Source of the DNA: Luteibaculum oceani
Lineage (GTDB): Bacteria; Bacteroidota; Bacteroidia; Flavobacteriales_D; Luteibaculaceae
DNA: 64,000 nt
Assembly (NCBI RefSeq): GCF_007995015.1
Contig: NZ_VORB01000004.1
Span: 124,001 to 188,000 of the forward strand
Direction: 5' to 3'
In this document: one piece after another, positions 35,732-45,875 of the stretch
Layout: every line of letters starts with the position of its first letter
How positions within the stretch are numbered: the first letter of the stretch is position 1
Notes under the pieces: model-generated
Databases searched by the model: none
Told to the model about the DNA's origin: nothing
The model's input: only the letters and a program-made list of their open reading frames with translations
Translations under genes and position numbers: made by a program

Positions 35732-36532
35732 TTATAAATCTTCGGCCTGAGCAATAAGCTCCGCTATATCCAGAACTTTAATTTCAGACTCCTTCTCGAA
35801 ATGTTTAACGCCATCGGTCATCATGGTGTTGCAGAAAGGACAACCCGTTGCGATAAACTGTGGTTTTGTTTCTATAGCATCCTCGGTTCTCTCGATGTTT
35901 ACCTCCTTATTTCCAGGCTCGGCTTCTTTAAACATTTGAGCACCTCCGGCGCCACAACAAAGGCCCTTTGCCTTACACCTTTTCATTTCAACCAACTCTG
36001 CGTCTAGCTTTTCAATTAAAGCTCTTGGCGCTTCAAATACGTTATTGGCTCTTCCCAGATAACAAGGGTCATGGAAAGTAATTCTTCGTCCCTTAAAGGG
36101 TTTTCCATCCTCTATTTTTAATCTTCCATCGTCTATTAACTGCTGGATAAATTGAGAATGATGTAGCACCTCGTAATCACCACCTAATCCTTTATACTCG
36201 TTTTTAATGGTATTAAAACAATGGGGACAGCCCGTGATAATCTTTTTGATGTTATAGGCATTCAGAATTTCAATATTCTGCAAAGCCATCATTTGGAAAG
36301 TAAATTCATCTCCCGCTCTTTTTGCTGGATCTCCGGTACAACCTTCCTCGGCACCGAGCACTGCAAATGAAACACCAGCTTTATTTAAAATCTTTACAAT
36401 CGCCTTGCTAATCTTTTTGGCCCTGTCGTCGAAACTACCGGCACAACCCACCCAAAATAAAACTTCTGGGGTGGTTCCGTTCGCCATACATTCGGCCATG
36501 GTTGGCACTTTAATTGGTGCTGCAGTGTCCAT
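35732..36532 (-). CDS. CCG-domain Fe-S protein (HdrB/LutA/GlpC-like)
   Basis: 266 residues with two cysteine-rich CCG-type domains: GCAGSFDDR with GAEEGCTGD and ITGCPHC (about 30-110), then DPCYLGR, KAKGLCCGAGG and ATGCPFCNTMM (about 155-250). Such domains bind a noncubane 4Fe-4S cluster and act in thiol/disulfide or lactate-type electron transfer. It pairs with the membrane Fe-S gene at 36974-38332, as in Hdr-like complexes. Confidence 0.85.
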   Translation of the reverse strand: MDTAAPIKVPTMAECMANGTTPEVLFWVGCAGSFDDRAKKISKAIVKILNKAGVSFAVLGAEEGCTGDPAKRAGDEFTFQMMALQNIEILNAYNIKKIITGCPHCFNTIKNEYKGLGGDYEVLHHSQFIQQLIDDGRLKIEDGKPFKGRRITFHDPCYLGRANNVFEAPRALIEKLDAELVEMKRCKAKGLCCGAGGAQMFKEAEPGNKEVNIERTEDAIETKPQFIATGCPFCNTMMTDGVKHFEKESEIKVLDIAELIAQAEDL

Positions 36533-36536
36533 AATA

Positions 36537-36968
36537 TTATCTTTTAAAAACTTGGATTTCTTTTTTCTTTACAACTAAATCGGTGAATTTTCCGTGAAAA
36601 CGCGTCGCTCTCACAATGTGGTTATCTATCCAATGATAATTTCCACCTCTCGGTTTTCCCATGAGAAGACCGTGGTATTTAAACCCATTTTCGGCTAACC
36701 ATTTCTCTGTTACCGCTCTATGTTCTTCGGTTCTGGATGTGAAGAAAGTAATGATATGCCCTTGATCGTACCATTGGTTTAGAGTTTCTAGAGCATCTGG
36801 ATACAATTCGGCAGTTGCCATGCGCTCTGGTTCCTCGTTTGGAATATCGTCGCAAATGGTTCCGTCTATATCCACGAGATAATTTTTTACCTCATCGGGT
36901 AGAACGGGGCTAATTTTCTTCCCATCAACTTCAATTTCCCTTAACTCGTTTCCAGCAACTTTGGTCAT
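36537..36968 (-). CDS. HAD-superfamily phosphatase-like protein
   Basis: 143 residues with the HAD nucleophile motif VDIDGTICDD (about 33-42), FFTSRTEEH as motif II and a C-terminal IDNHIVRA segment. Family members sit between Fe-S genes in many Bacteroidota. The substrate is unknown. Confidence 0.75.
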   Translation of the reverse strand: MTKVAGNELREIEVDGKKISPVLPDEVKNYLVDIDGTICDDIPNEEPERMATAELYPDALETLNQWYDQGHIITFFTSRTEEHRAVTEKWLAENGFKYHGLLMGKPRGGNYHWIDNHIVRATRFHGKFTDLVVKKKEIQVFKR

Positions 36969-36973
36969 AACTA

Positions 36974-38332
36974 TTATTCGTTTATCCAGTTTGCTCTATC
37001 GGCTTGTCCAAAGGCCCAAGGAGCAGCATTATTCTGGATATTATTAACCATACCTGTTAGTTCCGATGGCATAGAACTTGCCTCCATTACCAAGGATCTT
37101 CTTAACTCCACAATAATTTTCAACGGATCGATATTTACAGGACAAGCATCTGTACATGCATTACAAGTAGTACATGCCCATAGTTCTTCGTCACTAATGT
37201 AATCTCCTAATAAAGCCTTACCGTCGTGGTGGTCTTTACCATTTTTATCGATGGCCTTACCTAGTTCCTCAACACGATCTCGGGTATCCATCATCACCTT
37301 TCTTGGCGATAATTTTTTCCCAGTAATGTTTGCTGGACAAACTGAAGTACATCTACCACATTCGGTGCAAGTGTAGGCATCCATTAAACTTTTCCAGCTT
37401 AAATCGGTAACGTCTTTAGCTCCAAAACTTGGAAGTTCTGGTTCAGCTCCATCTGCTGGCGCATCGCCTGCTGCAAAAGGATCTGCATTGGGATCCATCA
37501 TTAATTTCACCTCCTTAGTAACCGCCTCTAGGTTACTAAACTCTCCTTTGTTTTTAAGGTTGGAATACCAAGTATTTGGGAAAGCCAGGATAATGTGAAA
37601 GTGCTTTGATTTTGGTAGGTAGTTAAGGAATAGCAAAATACCTATAATGTGAATCCACCAAGCAGATCTTTCTATCATCGCAAGGCTTCCTAGGTCTGAC
37701 GGCAAAATGCCCGTAAGCAAATTAGACACCCAAAATCTTCCTTGAAGATCGAGGTTATATTTTGCCAAGCCAGCTTCGTTTAAAGCGGCCACATCAGTGG
37801 TCATTAGTACCGTATCTGCCGCATTCATAATTAAGAAAGCCCCCATCAAAATAATCTCGATGTAAAGGATGTAAAGCGCATCTTTTGTCGGCCAACCCTT
37901 CATTTCGGGTTTCCAAAAACGCGGTACCCTTAGCACTAACCTTCGGATTAAGAAAACCACAACTCCAACCACTACCAATACCGCAAAAATTTCGAAGGTA
38001 TTGATCATGAAGTAGTAGAAGTCCCCCAGTATAGCATGAAACACACGGTGTGTTCCCAGTATACCATCCAAAATGATTTCCAGTACCTCAAGGTTTATAA
38101 TCACAAAACCTGCATATACAAAGATGTGCATTAATCCAGCCACCGGTCTTACAACCATTTTGCTTTGCCCTAATGCTACCTTAGCCATGGTTTTCCATCG
38201 CTCCGCTTTGTTATCGGAAATATCTTCGTCTTTCCCTAAGAGAATATTTCTTCTAATTTTCCCAACCTGCTTGGCAAAGAAGAAAATCGCCGCACCGAGA
38301 ATTAATACAAATACAATGTTAGAAAGCCCCAT
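36974..38332 (-). CDS. membrane Fe-S oxidoreductase (HdrE/NarI-like plus 4Fe-4S domain)
   Basis: 452 residues: about five transmembrane helices in the first 250 (heme-b-type membrane anchor), followed by two 4Fe-4S motifs, CTECGRCTSVCPANITG (around 315) and CTTCNACTDACPVNIDP (around 385). With the CCG protein two genes downstream it should form an electron-transfer complex between quinones and a soluble Fe-S/thiol partner; the physiological donor is not known. Confidence 0.85.
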   Translation of the reverse strand: MGLSNIVFVLILGAAIFFFAKQVGKIRRNILLGKDEDISDNKAERWKTMAKVALGQSKMVVRPVAGLMHIFVYAGFVIINLEVLEIILDGILGTHRVFHAILGDFYYFMINTFEIFAVLVVVGVVVFLIRRLVLRVPRFWKPEMKGWPTKDALYILYIEIILMGAFLIMNAADTVLMTTDVAALNEAGLAKYNLDLQGRFWVSNLLTGILPSDLGSLAMIERSAWWIHIIGILLFLNYLPKSKHFHIILAFPNTWYSNLKNKGEFSNLEAVTKEVKLMMDPNADPFAAGDAPADGAEPELPSFGAKDVTDLSWKSLMDAYTCTECGRCTSVCPANITGKKLSPRKVMMDTRDRVEELGKAIDKNGKDHHDGKALLGDYISDEELWACTTCNACTDACPVNIDPLKIIVELRRSLVMEASSMPSELTGMVNNIQNNAAPWAFGQADRANWINE

Positions 38333-38336
38333 AAGC

Positions 38337-39353
38337 TTATTTCATTTTTAATAATTGTTTGAGCCTTTGCTCTTCTTCTTCAGATAATATTAAGCCTTTA
38401 TCTCTTCTTCCAATAAGGCTGAAATTCACGTATCGAGACGGATTAGATCGCATATCCTCAAGCAAACGTTCCAGATCGTTCACCGCCTTTACCATAGAAT
38501 TATGCAGGGTATCAGACTGCATGAGTTTACCCAAGCTTCCATTCCCCTGCTCCACTCGCGTTAGCATGTTGTTTACCTTTTTCATGGAGGCTTCGGCATT
38601 TTTCACCATCTCCCCTACTTCAGCATCGGCTAAATTGTCAGATAAGGTTTTTACATTCTTAATGGTAGCATCTAATTCCTCGGTATTTTCTTTAAAAACC
38701 GTGGATGCCGCATCGATGTTCTCCACCGCAGATGCAATGTGAGACTTCTCTTTCTCTATTAACTCCTCTATATTTTTTGCCGTTTTGTACAGCGACTCAA
38801 AGGTTCCCCGGATTCCGTAAAAACTCTGCCCCAGCTGATCCAGTGAGGATTCGTTTAAAACTGTTCTCAAAACAATGAGTACAGAATCTATGGATCCGAT
38901 AAGGTTTTCGGCTTTAGCTTTTATCGGAGCCAGCTGCTCACTTACCACGTCCTTTAAACCTTCTTCAATGCTTGCTTTAATAGTATCCCCTGCATTTAAT
39001 GGGTTTCCCTGAGGGTTTACCAATAAATCTATCCCTTTAGATCCAAGTAAATCTGCAGATACAATTCTGGCGACAGATTGATCAGTTAATCGCACGTTGG
39101 GATCTGTAATGCGAAGCTCCACCAACAATTTGCTTTGAGAACCAGGAACAAAACTAACCCGCGACACCTGCCCCACCTTAAATCCATTTATCCAAATGGG
39201 ATTGGTGGCGGTTAATCCATCCACTCTGTTGTACACCGCAAAGTAATTGTGCTGCGTGATAAAGATGTTTTTGCCCTTTAAGAAATTAAGACCAAAAACC
39301 GCTATTGCAATACCTCCAAGTACTAAAAGCGCTATTTTAACTTCCTTTTTCAA
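38337..39353 (-). CDS. MCE/MlaD-family lipid-transport protein
   Basis: 338 residues: an N-terminal anchor (IALLVLGGIAIAVFGLNFL), an MCE domain (about 38-115; NRVDGLTATNPIWINGFKVG) and a helical C-terminal part with coiled coil. MlaD-type proteins form periplasmic rings that move phospholipids between membranes. The apparent start is TTG 39353, since no ATG is available. It follows the amidase gene by 9 bp. Confidence 0.85.
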   Translation of the reverse strand: MKKEVKIALLVLGGIAIAVFGLNFLKGKNIFITQHNYFAVYNRVDGLTATNPIWINGFKVGQVSRVSFVPGSQSKLLVELRITDPNVRLTDQSVARIVSADLLGSKGIDLLVNPQGNPLNAGDTIKASIEEGLKDVVSEQLAPIKAKAENLIGSIDSVLIVLRTVLNESSLDQLGQSFYGIRGTFESLYKTAKNIEELIEKEKSHIASAVENIDAASTVFKENTEELDATIKNVKTLSDNLADAEVGEMVKNAEASMKKVNNMLTRVEQGNGSLGKLMQSDTLHNSMVKAVNDLERLLEDMRSNPSRYVNFSLIGRRDKGLILSEEEEQRLKQLLKMK

Positions 39354-39362
39354 ACCTATTTC

Positions 39363-40526
39363 TTAGTTCTTTTCTAGTTCTTTAATTGCATCCTGCACTT
39401 TTAGAGGCTCGGAACCTTTCAAGGCAATTACGAAGGCCGATTCAAAGCCCTTCTTTTTTACTTTCTTCAAAGCTTTTTTGGCTTCATCGTAATTAGGGAA
39501 AGCACCATGAACGTATTTATACCTGCCATCCACGTGCAATTCTTCTATTTCGTCTAGCCCTTGAAGCTCACTACTGCCTTCTTTAATTTTTCGCGTTGAA
39601 GATAACAATTGAATCTTAAAAACAATGCCGTATGGGTTATCGGAATACTCCTTTTCATTAACATTTTCGGCCGGCCCCTGCATTTCGACTTTTGCGGAAG
39701 ATTTAACCGTTAAATCAACACCTTCCCTGTGCTTTTTCCACTCTTTAAAAGCACGATAAATTGCCGATGCCATATATACCTGCCCCAATTCTGAATTGAG
39801 AAAATCTTCTTCCTTGGAATTCGACAAGAACCCTAATTCAATCAATACCGAAGGCATGGTAGAGCGATTTAGCACGTAAAGCACTCCTTGTTTAACACCT
39901 CTTGACCTTCTTCCAACCCTGTTCGCAAATTGTTGCTCCACATAATTTGCAAAAGTGATACTCTGGTCTTGAAACGCGCTTTGATATAAACCAGCAAACA
40001 TCTCAGACTCGGGATTATTGGGGTCGAAATCGGAATAAGTTTCCTTGTAATCGTCCTCCATAAAAATTACCGAGTTTTCCTTTAGCGTTAATTCTCTATT
40101 GTACTCCTCGTATTTAAATCCCATTACAAAGGTTTCCGTTCCGGCTGCCGATTTACTATTTGCAGCGTTACAGTGAATGGAAATAAAAAGATCTGCCTTG
40201 TTCTTATTGGCAATTTCTGCCCTTCCAGCAAGCGTTACAAAAGAATCATCTTTACGCGTAAAAATCACCTTGATATCGGGGAATGCTTCTTTAATGTATT
40301 GCCCTACCTTAAGAGCAACCTCTAGAGCAATATCCTTTTCGCGGGTTTTATATCTACCCGTCCCCATGTTCCCAGGGTCTTTCCCACCGTGGCCAGCGTC
40401 TATCACCACCGTTTTAACTCCGGCAAATTCCTGACCATTTACCCCAGCCGCACAAACCATAAAAACTGCTACAACCACAAGTTTGAGTCTTGTAAACAGA
40501 TTATTGGTATAAATTTTGGACATCAT
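39363..40526 (-). CDS. N-acetylmuramoyl-L-alanine amidase (AmiC-type)
   Basis: 387 residues: a signal peptide, then Amidase_3 with the zinc ligands His46 (DAGHGG), Glu63 and His118 (ISIHCN) and the catalytic Glu in LIELGFLSN; a C-terminal SPOR-like region (about 300-380; IVFKIQLLSSTRKI ... VHGAFPNYDEAKKALKK). It cleaves the peptide stem from peptidoglycan in the periplasm, probably at division. It is divergent from the LptD-like gene. Confidence 0.92.
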   Translation of the reverse strand: MMSKIYTNNLFTRLKLVVVAVFMVCAAGVNGQEFAGVKTVVIDAGHGGKDPGNMGTGRYKTREKDIALEVALKVGQYIKEAFPDIKVIFTRKDDSFVTLAGRAEIANKNKADLFISIHCNAANSKSAAGTETFVMGFKYEEYNRELTLKENSVIFMEDDYKETYSDFDPNNPESEMFAGLYQSAFQDQSITFANYVEQQFANRVGRRSRGVKQGVLYVLNRSTMPSVLIELGFLSNSKEEDFLNSELGQVYMASAIYRAFKEWKKHREGVDLTVKSSAKVEMQGPAENVNEKEYSDNPYGIVFKIQLLSSTRKIKEGSSELQGLDEIEELHVDGRYKYVHGAFPNYDEAKKALKKVKKKGFESAFVIALKGSEPLKVQDAIKELEKN

Positions 40527-40542
40527 TTGAGCGCGAATTGGT

Positions 40543-40570
40543 TAGTTTTGCCGTTCATCAAACAAAAATA
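40543..40570. promoter_or_regulatory. divergent -7 boxes between amidase and LptD-like genes
   Basis: On the plus strand TAGTTTTG (40543-40550) and on the minus strand TATTTTTG (40563-40570) both match TAnnTTTG. Convincing -33 boxes at normal spacing were not found on either strand. Confidence 0.4.
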
Positions 40571-40605
40571 GCAGGAACATCTTGCAAACTGGAGCCTCAA
40601 CACAT

Positions 40606-43182
40606 GTGATTTTCCGCTACCTACTGTTAATAACAATACTAACAGTCAGCGTTAGCCTACAAGGACAAAATCAAGGTTCCAACATCAAAAACGAGACCGT
40701 TTCCGATTCTATTTCCTCCGACAGCTCAAAACTGAGAAAAAGACCCGAGAAAATAGGCAATCTCTTCCTTCCAAAATCACAAACTTTTGAAACTACTGTT
40801 AATTACGACGCCAAAGACAGTATAAAATACAATCTGCGAGATAAGGAAGTGGTGATGTATGGAGATGCAAAGGTGACCTATGGCGACATTGAATTGAAAG
40901 CCGCTAAAATCACCTACGGCTTTACCACCAACGAAGTGCTTGCGGTACCAACAACAGATTCAACCGGTGCTTTAGTTGGAAGACCCGTTTTTGTGGATCA
41001 AGGTCAGAATTATGGCGCCGACACCATACGATACAACTTTAAGACCCAAAAAGGAATTATTAAACAGGTAAATACCAACATTGCCGACGGACATGTTTTT
41101 GGGGCACGAGTAAAGCGAAGCACCAATCAGGTTCTTTACATTCAAGAAGCTGAATTCTGCCCCTGCGAAGATCCTGAAGCGAAGACGCGTATACACGCCA
41201 AAAAACTAAAAGTAATTCCCAACTCCAAAGTCCTTTCCTCATCCTGGGTATTGAAATTGGGAAAAATACCTACTCCCCTAGCCTTCTTTTTTGGATACTT
41301 TCCAAACAGCACCAAAAGGAATGCTGGTATAATTCTTCCTAGATATGGAGACTCTCCTAATCTAGGATTCTTTTTGGCAGATTTTGGATGGTATCAACCC
41401 CTAGGCGAAAAGGCCGATTTAAAATTGATGGGATCGGTGTATACCAAAGGGAGCTGGAACACCTCCTCCGCACTACGATATAAAAACAATTATCGCTACA
41501 GTGGAAATCTAGACTTCTTGTATCAGGTATCTAAATCTGGATTTCCTGAATTACCAAGTACCTTTTCCAAGACAAGCGATTTTAAAATAAACTGGAATCA
41601 CCGCCAAGATCCTAAAGCGCGACCAAATAGCTCCTTTAACTCTTCGGTAAACATTGGTACATCTACGGTAAACCGAAATAACATTGGAAGTAATTCAGAA
41701 GAATTCTTAACGAATACCTTCCGATCCAACATCAATTATTCTAAAACATTTCCTGGGAAGCCCTACAACTTTTCTGCTTCGGCATCTCACTCGCAAAACA
41801 CCAATACGGGAATCGTTAACGTAGACTTACCCCAGTTCAACTTTAACCTCACGCGTTTATACTTACCACTTAGCTGGCTAAAAGCTAGTGACAACGCTAA
41901 AACCATGTGGTACGAAAAAATTGGGGTGAACTATGCAGCCAACTTCTCTAATAGGGTGAGTGCCCAAGAAGAAGAATTTTCACTGGAAAACTGGAATGGA
42001 TTAAGGCGAAAAATGCAAAATGGAATTCGCCATAATGCTAATGTTAGTACTTCCTTAAAGAAGTTTTTCTTCACCATTAACCCCTCATTTAACATTACGA
42101 ACCGAACTTATTTTAGAAAAATAGAACGCAGCTTTTCTAACGAATTACAGGCACCGGTTACCGACACCTTACCTGGTTTTTATAATGTTTTTGACTACGG
42201 ATTTAGCACTTCTGTAACCACCAACGTTTACGGGATGTACACCTTTAAAAAGGGTCCCGTAAAAGCCATTAGGCATTTAATGACACCATCGGCTAGCTTC
42301 TTCTACAGACCCGGGTTCGATTATCGCCAGTATGGATTTGTAGGGACCGATGGCGCTTACACCTCTTACACTCCTTTCGATGGACAGATTTTCGGAGTTC
42401 CCAATCCAAATCATTCTGGCGGGGTAAGCATTAACCTCCAAAACAATGTAGAGGCCAAGGTGATAAACAGAAAAGACACCACAGGAATTGGCACCAAAAA
42501 GATTAAATTATTAGAGGCTTTTAACCTGGGAACCAACCACGATTTTTTACGCGATTCTATAAAATGGAGTAACATTAACCTAAATGCCCGTACCACCATT
42601 TTAAAATCACTAAGCTTAAACTATTCAGCTAATCTGGATCCATACGGATATAACGAGTCTGGTCAAAAAATAGACGAGGCCTTAATTACGCAACGAGGAA
42701 AACTAGTTCGTTTTGCCAACCAAACTTTTGCCCTGAATTATAGCTACCGACCAGGGATGTACAAAGAGGGTAACAGCAGCAAAACAAAAACGGCAAAAAG
42801 CGACACCACTATTCTTGGACTTATTGTAGATGGAATAAAACCAGAAATAACGCTGGGGTACAATTATTCCGTTTCGCAAGTTTTCCAGGACGGAGGGTTT
42901 AATGCCAACAAAACACCTCATACTATTTCTATTTCTGGGTCTTTCGACTTTTTTGAAAAAGTTAAATTGAGATATACTACGGGTTACGACTTCATTCAAA
43001 AGAAAACCTCTTTTACCCAGTTTAACTTATACGTAGATCTTAATTGTTGGGAGTTTAGCGCCAGTTTTGTTCCGTTTGGAAACATAAAGAGTTACTCGGT
43101 GGCCTTAAACATGAAGTCCAATTTGCTGAGAGATCTTAAATTAGAGCGCAACCGTACCTTTAACGAGAATACACAATTTTAA
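40606..43182 (+). CDS. LptD-like outer-membrane LPS assembly protein
   Basis: About 858 residues. A signal peptide (IFRYLLLITILTVSVSLQG) is followed by an OstA-like periplasmic part with GDAKVTYGDIELKAAKITY, and then a long beta-barrel region (SSALRYKNNYRYSGNLDFLYQ etc.) ending at the C-terminus. It matches the Bacteroidota LptD type that places LPS in the outer leaflet. The open frame begins with TTG 40582; GTG 40606 gives a normal signal peptide and was preferred. It ends one base before ridA. Confidence 0.8.
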   Translation: MIFRYLLLITILTVSVSLQGQNQGSNIKNETVSDSISSDSSKLRKRPEKIGNLFLPKSQTFETTVNYDAKDSIKYNLRDKEVVMYGDAKVTYGDIELKAAKITYGFTTNEVLAVPTTDSTGALVGRPVFVDQGQNYGADTIRYNFKTQKGIIKQVNTNIADGHVFGARVKRSTNQVLYIQEAEFCPCEDPEAKTRIHAKKLKVIPNSKVLSSSWVLKLGKIPTPLAFFFGYFPNSTKRNAGIILPRYGDSPNLGFFLADFGWYQPLGEKADLKLMGSVYTKGSWNTSSALRYKNNYRYSGNLDFLYQVSKSGFPELPSTFSKTSDFKINWNHRQDPKARPNSSFNSSVNIGTSTVNRNNIGSNSEEFLTNTFRSNINYSKTFPGKPYNFSASASHSQNTNTGIVNVDLPQFNFNLTRLYLPLSWLKASDNAKTMWYEKIGVNYAANFSNRVSAQEEEFSLENWNGLRRKMQNGIRHNANVSTSLKKFFFTINPSFNITNRTYFRKIERSFSNELQAPVTDTLPGFYNVFDYGFSTSVTTNVYGMYTFKKGPVKAIRHLMTPSASFFYRPGFDYRQYGFVGTDGAYTSYTPFDGQIFGVPNPNHSGGVSINLQNNVEAKVINRKDTTGIGTKKIKLLEAFNLGTNHDFLRDSIKWSNINLNARTTILKSLSLNYSANLDPYGYNESGQKIDEALITQRGKLVRFANQTFALNYSYRPGMYKEGNSSKTKTAKSDTTILGLIVDGIKPEITLGYNYSVSQVFQDGGFNANKTPHTISISGSFDFFEKVKLRYTTGYDFIQKKTSFTQFNLYVDLNCWEFSASFVPFGNIKSYSVALNMKSNLLRDLKLERNRTFNENTQF

Positions 43183-43183
43183 C

Positions 43184-43561
43184 ATGGCAAAAAAGGCATT
43201 TAATAGTCCCAATGCTCCAGCTGCTGTTGGCCCATACAGTCATGCCGCTTGGGCTGGCGACACGCTTTTGATTAGCGGTCAAATTGCATTAGACTTAGAA
43301 GGAAATCTTCACACCTCCGACATAAAAACCGAAACCACCCGGGTTTTAGAAAATGTAAAAACCATTATTGAAACTGCAGGTCTTACCATGGATCACATTG
43401 TAAAATGCAGCATTTTCCTTTCGGATATGGATAATTTCCAATCGGTAAATGAGGTTTACGCTACCTATTTTGGAGAAAATCCACCTGCCAGAGAATGTGT
43501 TGCTGTTAAAACACTACCCAAGCAGGTGAATGTGGAAATATCAGTGATTGCACACCGTTAG
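43184..43561 (+). CDS. ridA: RidA family enamine/imine deaminase
   Basis: 125 residues: APAAVGPYSHA, DTLLISGQI, and PPARECVAV with the conserved arginine of the RidA active site. It removes reactive 2-aminoacrylate-type intermediates. It starts one base after the LptD-like stop and ends exactly where the convergent minus-strand gene ends (no spacer). Confidence 0.93.
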   Translation: MAKKAFNSPNAPAAVGPYSHAAWAGDTLLISGQIALDLEGNLHTSDIKTETTRVLENVKTIIETAGLTMDHIVKCSIFLSDMDNFQSVNEVYATYFGENPPARECVAVKTLPKQVNVEISVIAHR

Positions 43562-44053
43562 TTACTGGTAAACCAAATACTTTTTTTGCGTTGCATAAAG
43601 CCCAACGAAAATTGCATTAATAATTAGGGTTGGCCAGAATAAAATAGGTACCATACCTGCAATAAAAATAGGTACCACCACTTGCAAGGTACAGCCAAAG
43701 GCATAGAGCAAAAATCCTCTACGGTTTAATCGCCACATATAGGCGGCTCCAAATAAAATTATTGCTCCAAAAATGATGTTATTAAGAGCCAATGGTTTTT
43801 GATATGCTATAAGCTTTTCAGCCTGATTAAAATAGCCTTCCATTATGGATGCTGCTGGGCCTTCTTGCTCCTCGATATCTTCGCGAGCCCCATCTAAAAC
43901 TTCCTCGGCAATTTCCTGTTGTTGCTGGGTATCGCCAAAATAGGTGCTTAAATTACTCGCCACCGTCCACCCCGATGAAATAAAGGTGAGTACACAAAGT
44001 ATGGTCAGTAATGTTGGACGCTTTGCTTGTTCAGTGAAATCTATTTCTTCCAT
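43562..44053 (-). CDS. conserved membrane protein of unknown function
   Basis: 163 residues with four predicted membrane segments (LLTILCVLTFISSGW, NIIFGAIILFGAAYM, FLLYAFGCTLQVVVPIF, ILFWPTLIINAIFVGLY) and a Gln/Glu-rich loop after the first. No family was recognised. It lies 2 bp after the M61 peptidase on the same strand, so the two are co-transcribed. Its stop abuts that of ridA. Confidence 0.6.
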   Translation of the reverse strand: MEEIDFTEQAKRPTLLTILCVLTFISSGWTVASNLSTYFGDTQQQQEIAEEVLDGAREDIEEQEGPAASIMEGYFNQAEKLIAYQKPLALNNIIFGAIILFGAAYMWRLNRRGFLLYAFGCTLQVVVPIFIAGMVPILFWPTLIINAIFVGLYATQKKYLVYQ

Positions 44054-44055
44054 GC

Positions 44056-45783
44056 TTATTTCTTATAACTCCATTTATTGTAGGCTTCTCTTTGCGAACG
44101 AGAAGGGTGATCCAATCTTTTTACTTTATAATCTTTATAAAACACTCTTTCCGAGGCTTTTAGCTCTATTAGTTTCACAATAGAATTTCTTCTTAATACA
44201 AACTGGTACTTATCGTCAACAAAATACTCTAGCCATTTTGGAAAATCATCCTCCGCCTCTATATCATTCACCATTAACAATTGATCTCCAACATATAAGC
44301 CCATTGTTTCTGCCGGAGAACCTGGATAAATCGCAATAATATGCCATGGATTTTCCCCCTTACGTTGTACTATTTTCATTCCCAAATGGGCCTCATGAAA
44401 CTCTTTAGCGGGTTTTGCCTCGTACTCCAATCCTAGATAATCAAAGGCCTCATCAACAATAGCGTGGTAATCGCCCGTGCCATGGATGTAATTTTCAAAA
44501 AAGGCTCGAATATCCTCCCCAGCAAAATGCGCAATGGTATCCCAGTATTGCTGCTCCGAAACTCCCAATCCATTTTTGTAAAAGTCCTCATAGAGTTTAT
44601 GCATCACATCGTGGAAAGACTTTTTCCCATCGTGTTTTTTACGAATAATGGTATCCATACAGAAGGTTAAAAGCGCTCCTTCGTTGTAAATAGAAACCTT
44701 TCTATTCGGAATTCCGCGTTCGTATCCATCTAGCCAGGTATCAAAAGAACTCTCAGCTACAGAATGGTTGTAACGTCCAAAATTATTGAAATGTCTATCA
44801 AAAAACTTCTCGAATTCCTGGGCTAAATCTTCAAACTCCCAAACACCGGATTGAAACAGAAGTAGATTCCCCATATAGGTGGTTACCCCCTCACATAAAT
44901 AGCCGAGGTTAGAGTAGCTATCCTCATTATAACGGTAGGGCCATAACTCTATTGGGCGAATGCTTTTTACATTCCACGCATGGTACAGCTCATGGCAAGA
45001 AATGGATAAGAATTCGTTGTAATCCTTTCCTAAAATACTGTGCCCAGGCCCCAATGCAATTACCGTACTTTCTTTGTGCTCTACCCCATGATGAAAATTA
45101 TTGGGTAGCCCTATAAACAAGAAGTGGTAGTCTTTGTATGGATTCTCCGAAAACAAAGCTTCGTTAAGTGTGATGAACTTTTTAAAGTCTCGTGAAATTT
45201 TGGTTTCATCCAACTTAAAGTAACCCCAGAAATGAAGGAAATATGTGCTTCTATCTGTCTTAACCTCTATGGTTTGGGATTTTTTTACGCACATAAAAGG
45301 CGTATCGGCAATGTGGTGGAAATCGGAGAATTGATACTTACCGTCTTTTAATTCGGGCATAGCCCCCAAAACCTTCAGCCCCTCCTCGGTTTTAAGTTCT
45401 AATGTACAAGGCGTAGCTTCTTCACCCACCGGATATAAACATAAGTTTACGGGGTTCACATATAAAATCCCGCGGTCTACATAAGTTGATCCAGCATTTA
45501 AATCAGCCGCATAATAATTGTAGGAAATATGTAACTCCTTAGCTCCTTGGGTTTCAATTTCCCAGGTATGACCTTCTACTTTTCGAAAATTCAGATGCTT
45601 TTTATTCTCATCAAATACGTGAAATTCCTGAATGTTTTTAGCAAATGAGCCTCTTTCGTAACGTCCAGGCCTCCAAAATGGGAGGTTAATCAGCTGAATA
45701 TCAGCTTTGGGATTTTCCATACAAAAATCCACGTGAATGAAATGTCTGGTTGGTATTTCGTAGCTAAGTTTATAGTGTATCAA
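44056..45783 (-). CDS. M61-family glycyl aminopeptidase-like metalloprotease
   Basis: 575 residues with the zinc-binding HELYHAW (HExxH, His264-His268) followed by the downstream Glu-bearing YLCEGVTTYMG region, and a C-terminal PDZ domain (about 465-550). M61 enzymes remove N-terminal glycine or alanine. No signal peptide is seen, so a cytoplasmic site is likely. The start is TTG 45783, since no ATG is near the N-terminal family motif. Confidence 0.9.
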   Translation of the reverse strand: MIHYKLSYEIPTRHFIHVDFCMENPKADIQLINLPFWRPGRYERGSFAKNIQEFHVFDENKKHLNFRKVEGHTWEIETQGAKELHISYNYYAADLNAGSTYVDRGILYVNPVNLCLYPVGEEATPCTLELKTEEGLKVLGAMPELKDGKYQFSDFHHIADTPFMCVKKSQTIEVKTDRSTYFLHFWGYFKLDETKISRDFKKFITLNEALFSENPYKDYHFLFIGLPNNFHHGVEHKESTVIALGPGHSILGKDYNEFLSISCHELYHAWNVKSIRPIELWPYRYNEDSYSNLGYLCEGVTTYMGNLLLFQSGVWEFEDLAQEFEKFFDRHFNNFGRYNHSVAESSFDTWLDGYERGIPNRKVSIYNEGALLTFCMDTIIRKKHDGKKSFHDVMHKLYEDFYKNGLGVSEQQYWDTIAHFAGEDIRAFFENYIHGTGDYHAIVDEAFDYLGLEYEAKPAKEFHEAHLGMKIVQRKGENPWHIIAIYPGSPAETMGLYVGDQLLMVNDIEAEDDFPKWLEYFVDDKYQFVLRRNSIVKLIELKASERVFYKDYKVKRLDHPSRSQREAYNKWSYKK

Positions 45784-45875
45784 ATCGATTTACAGTTAAG
45801 GATTTGCTTAAGAAGGACTAAAATTAGATTTTATTACTTTCGCCTCAAACTTACAAGCTAATTTCTACACGAGAT

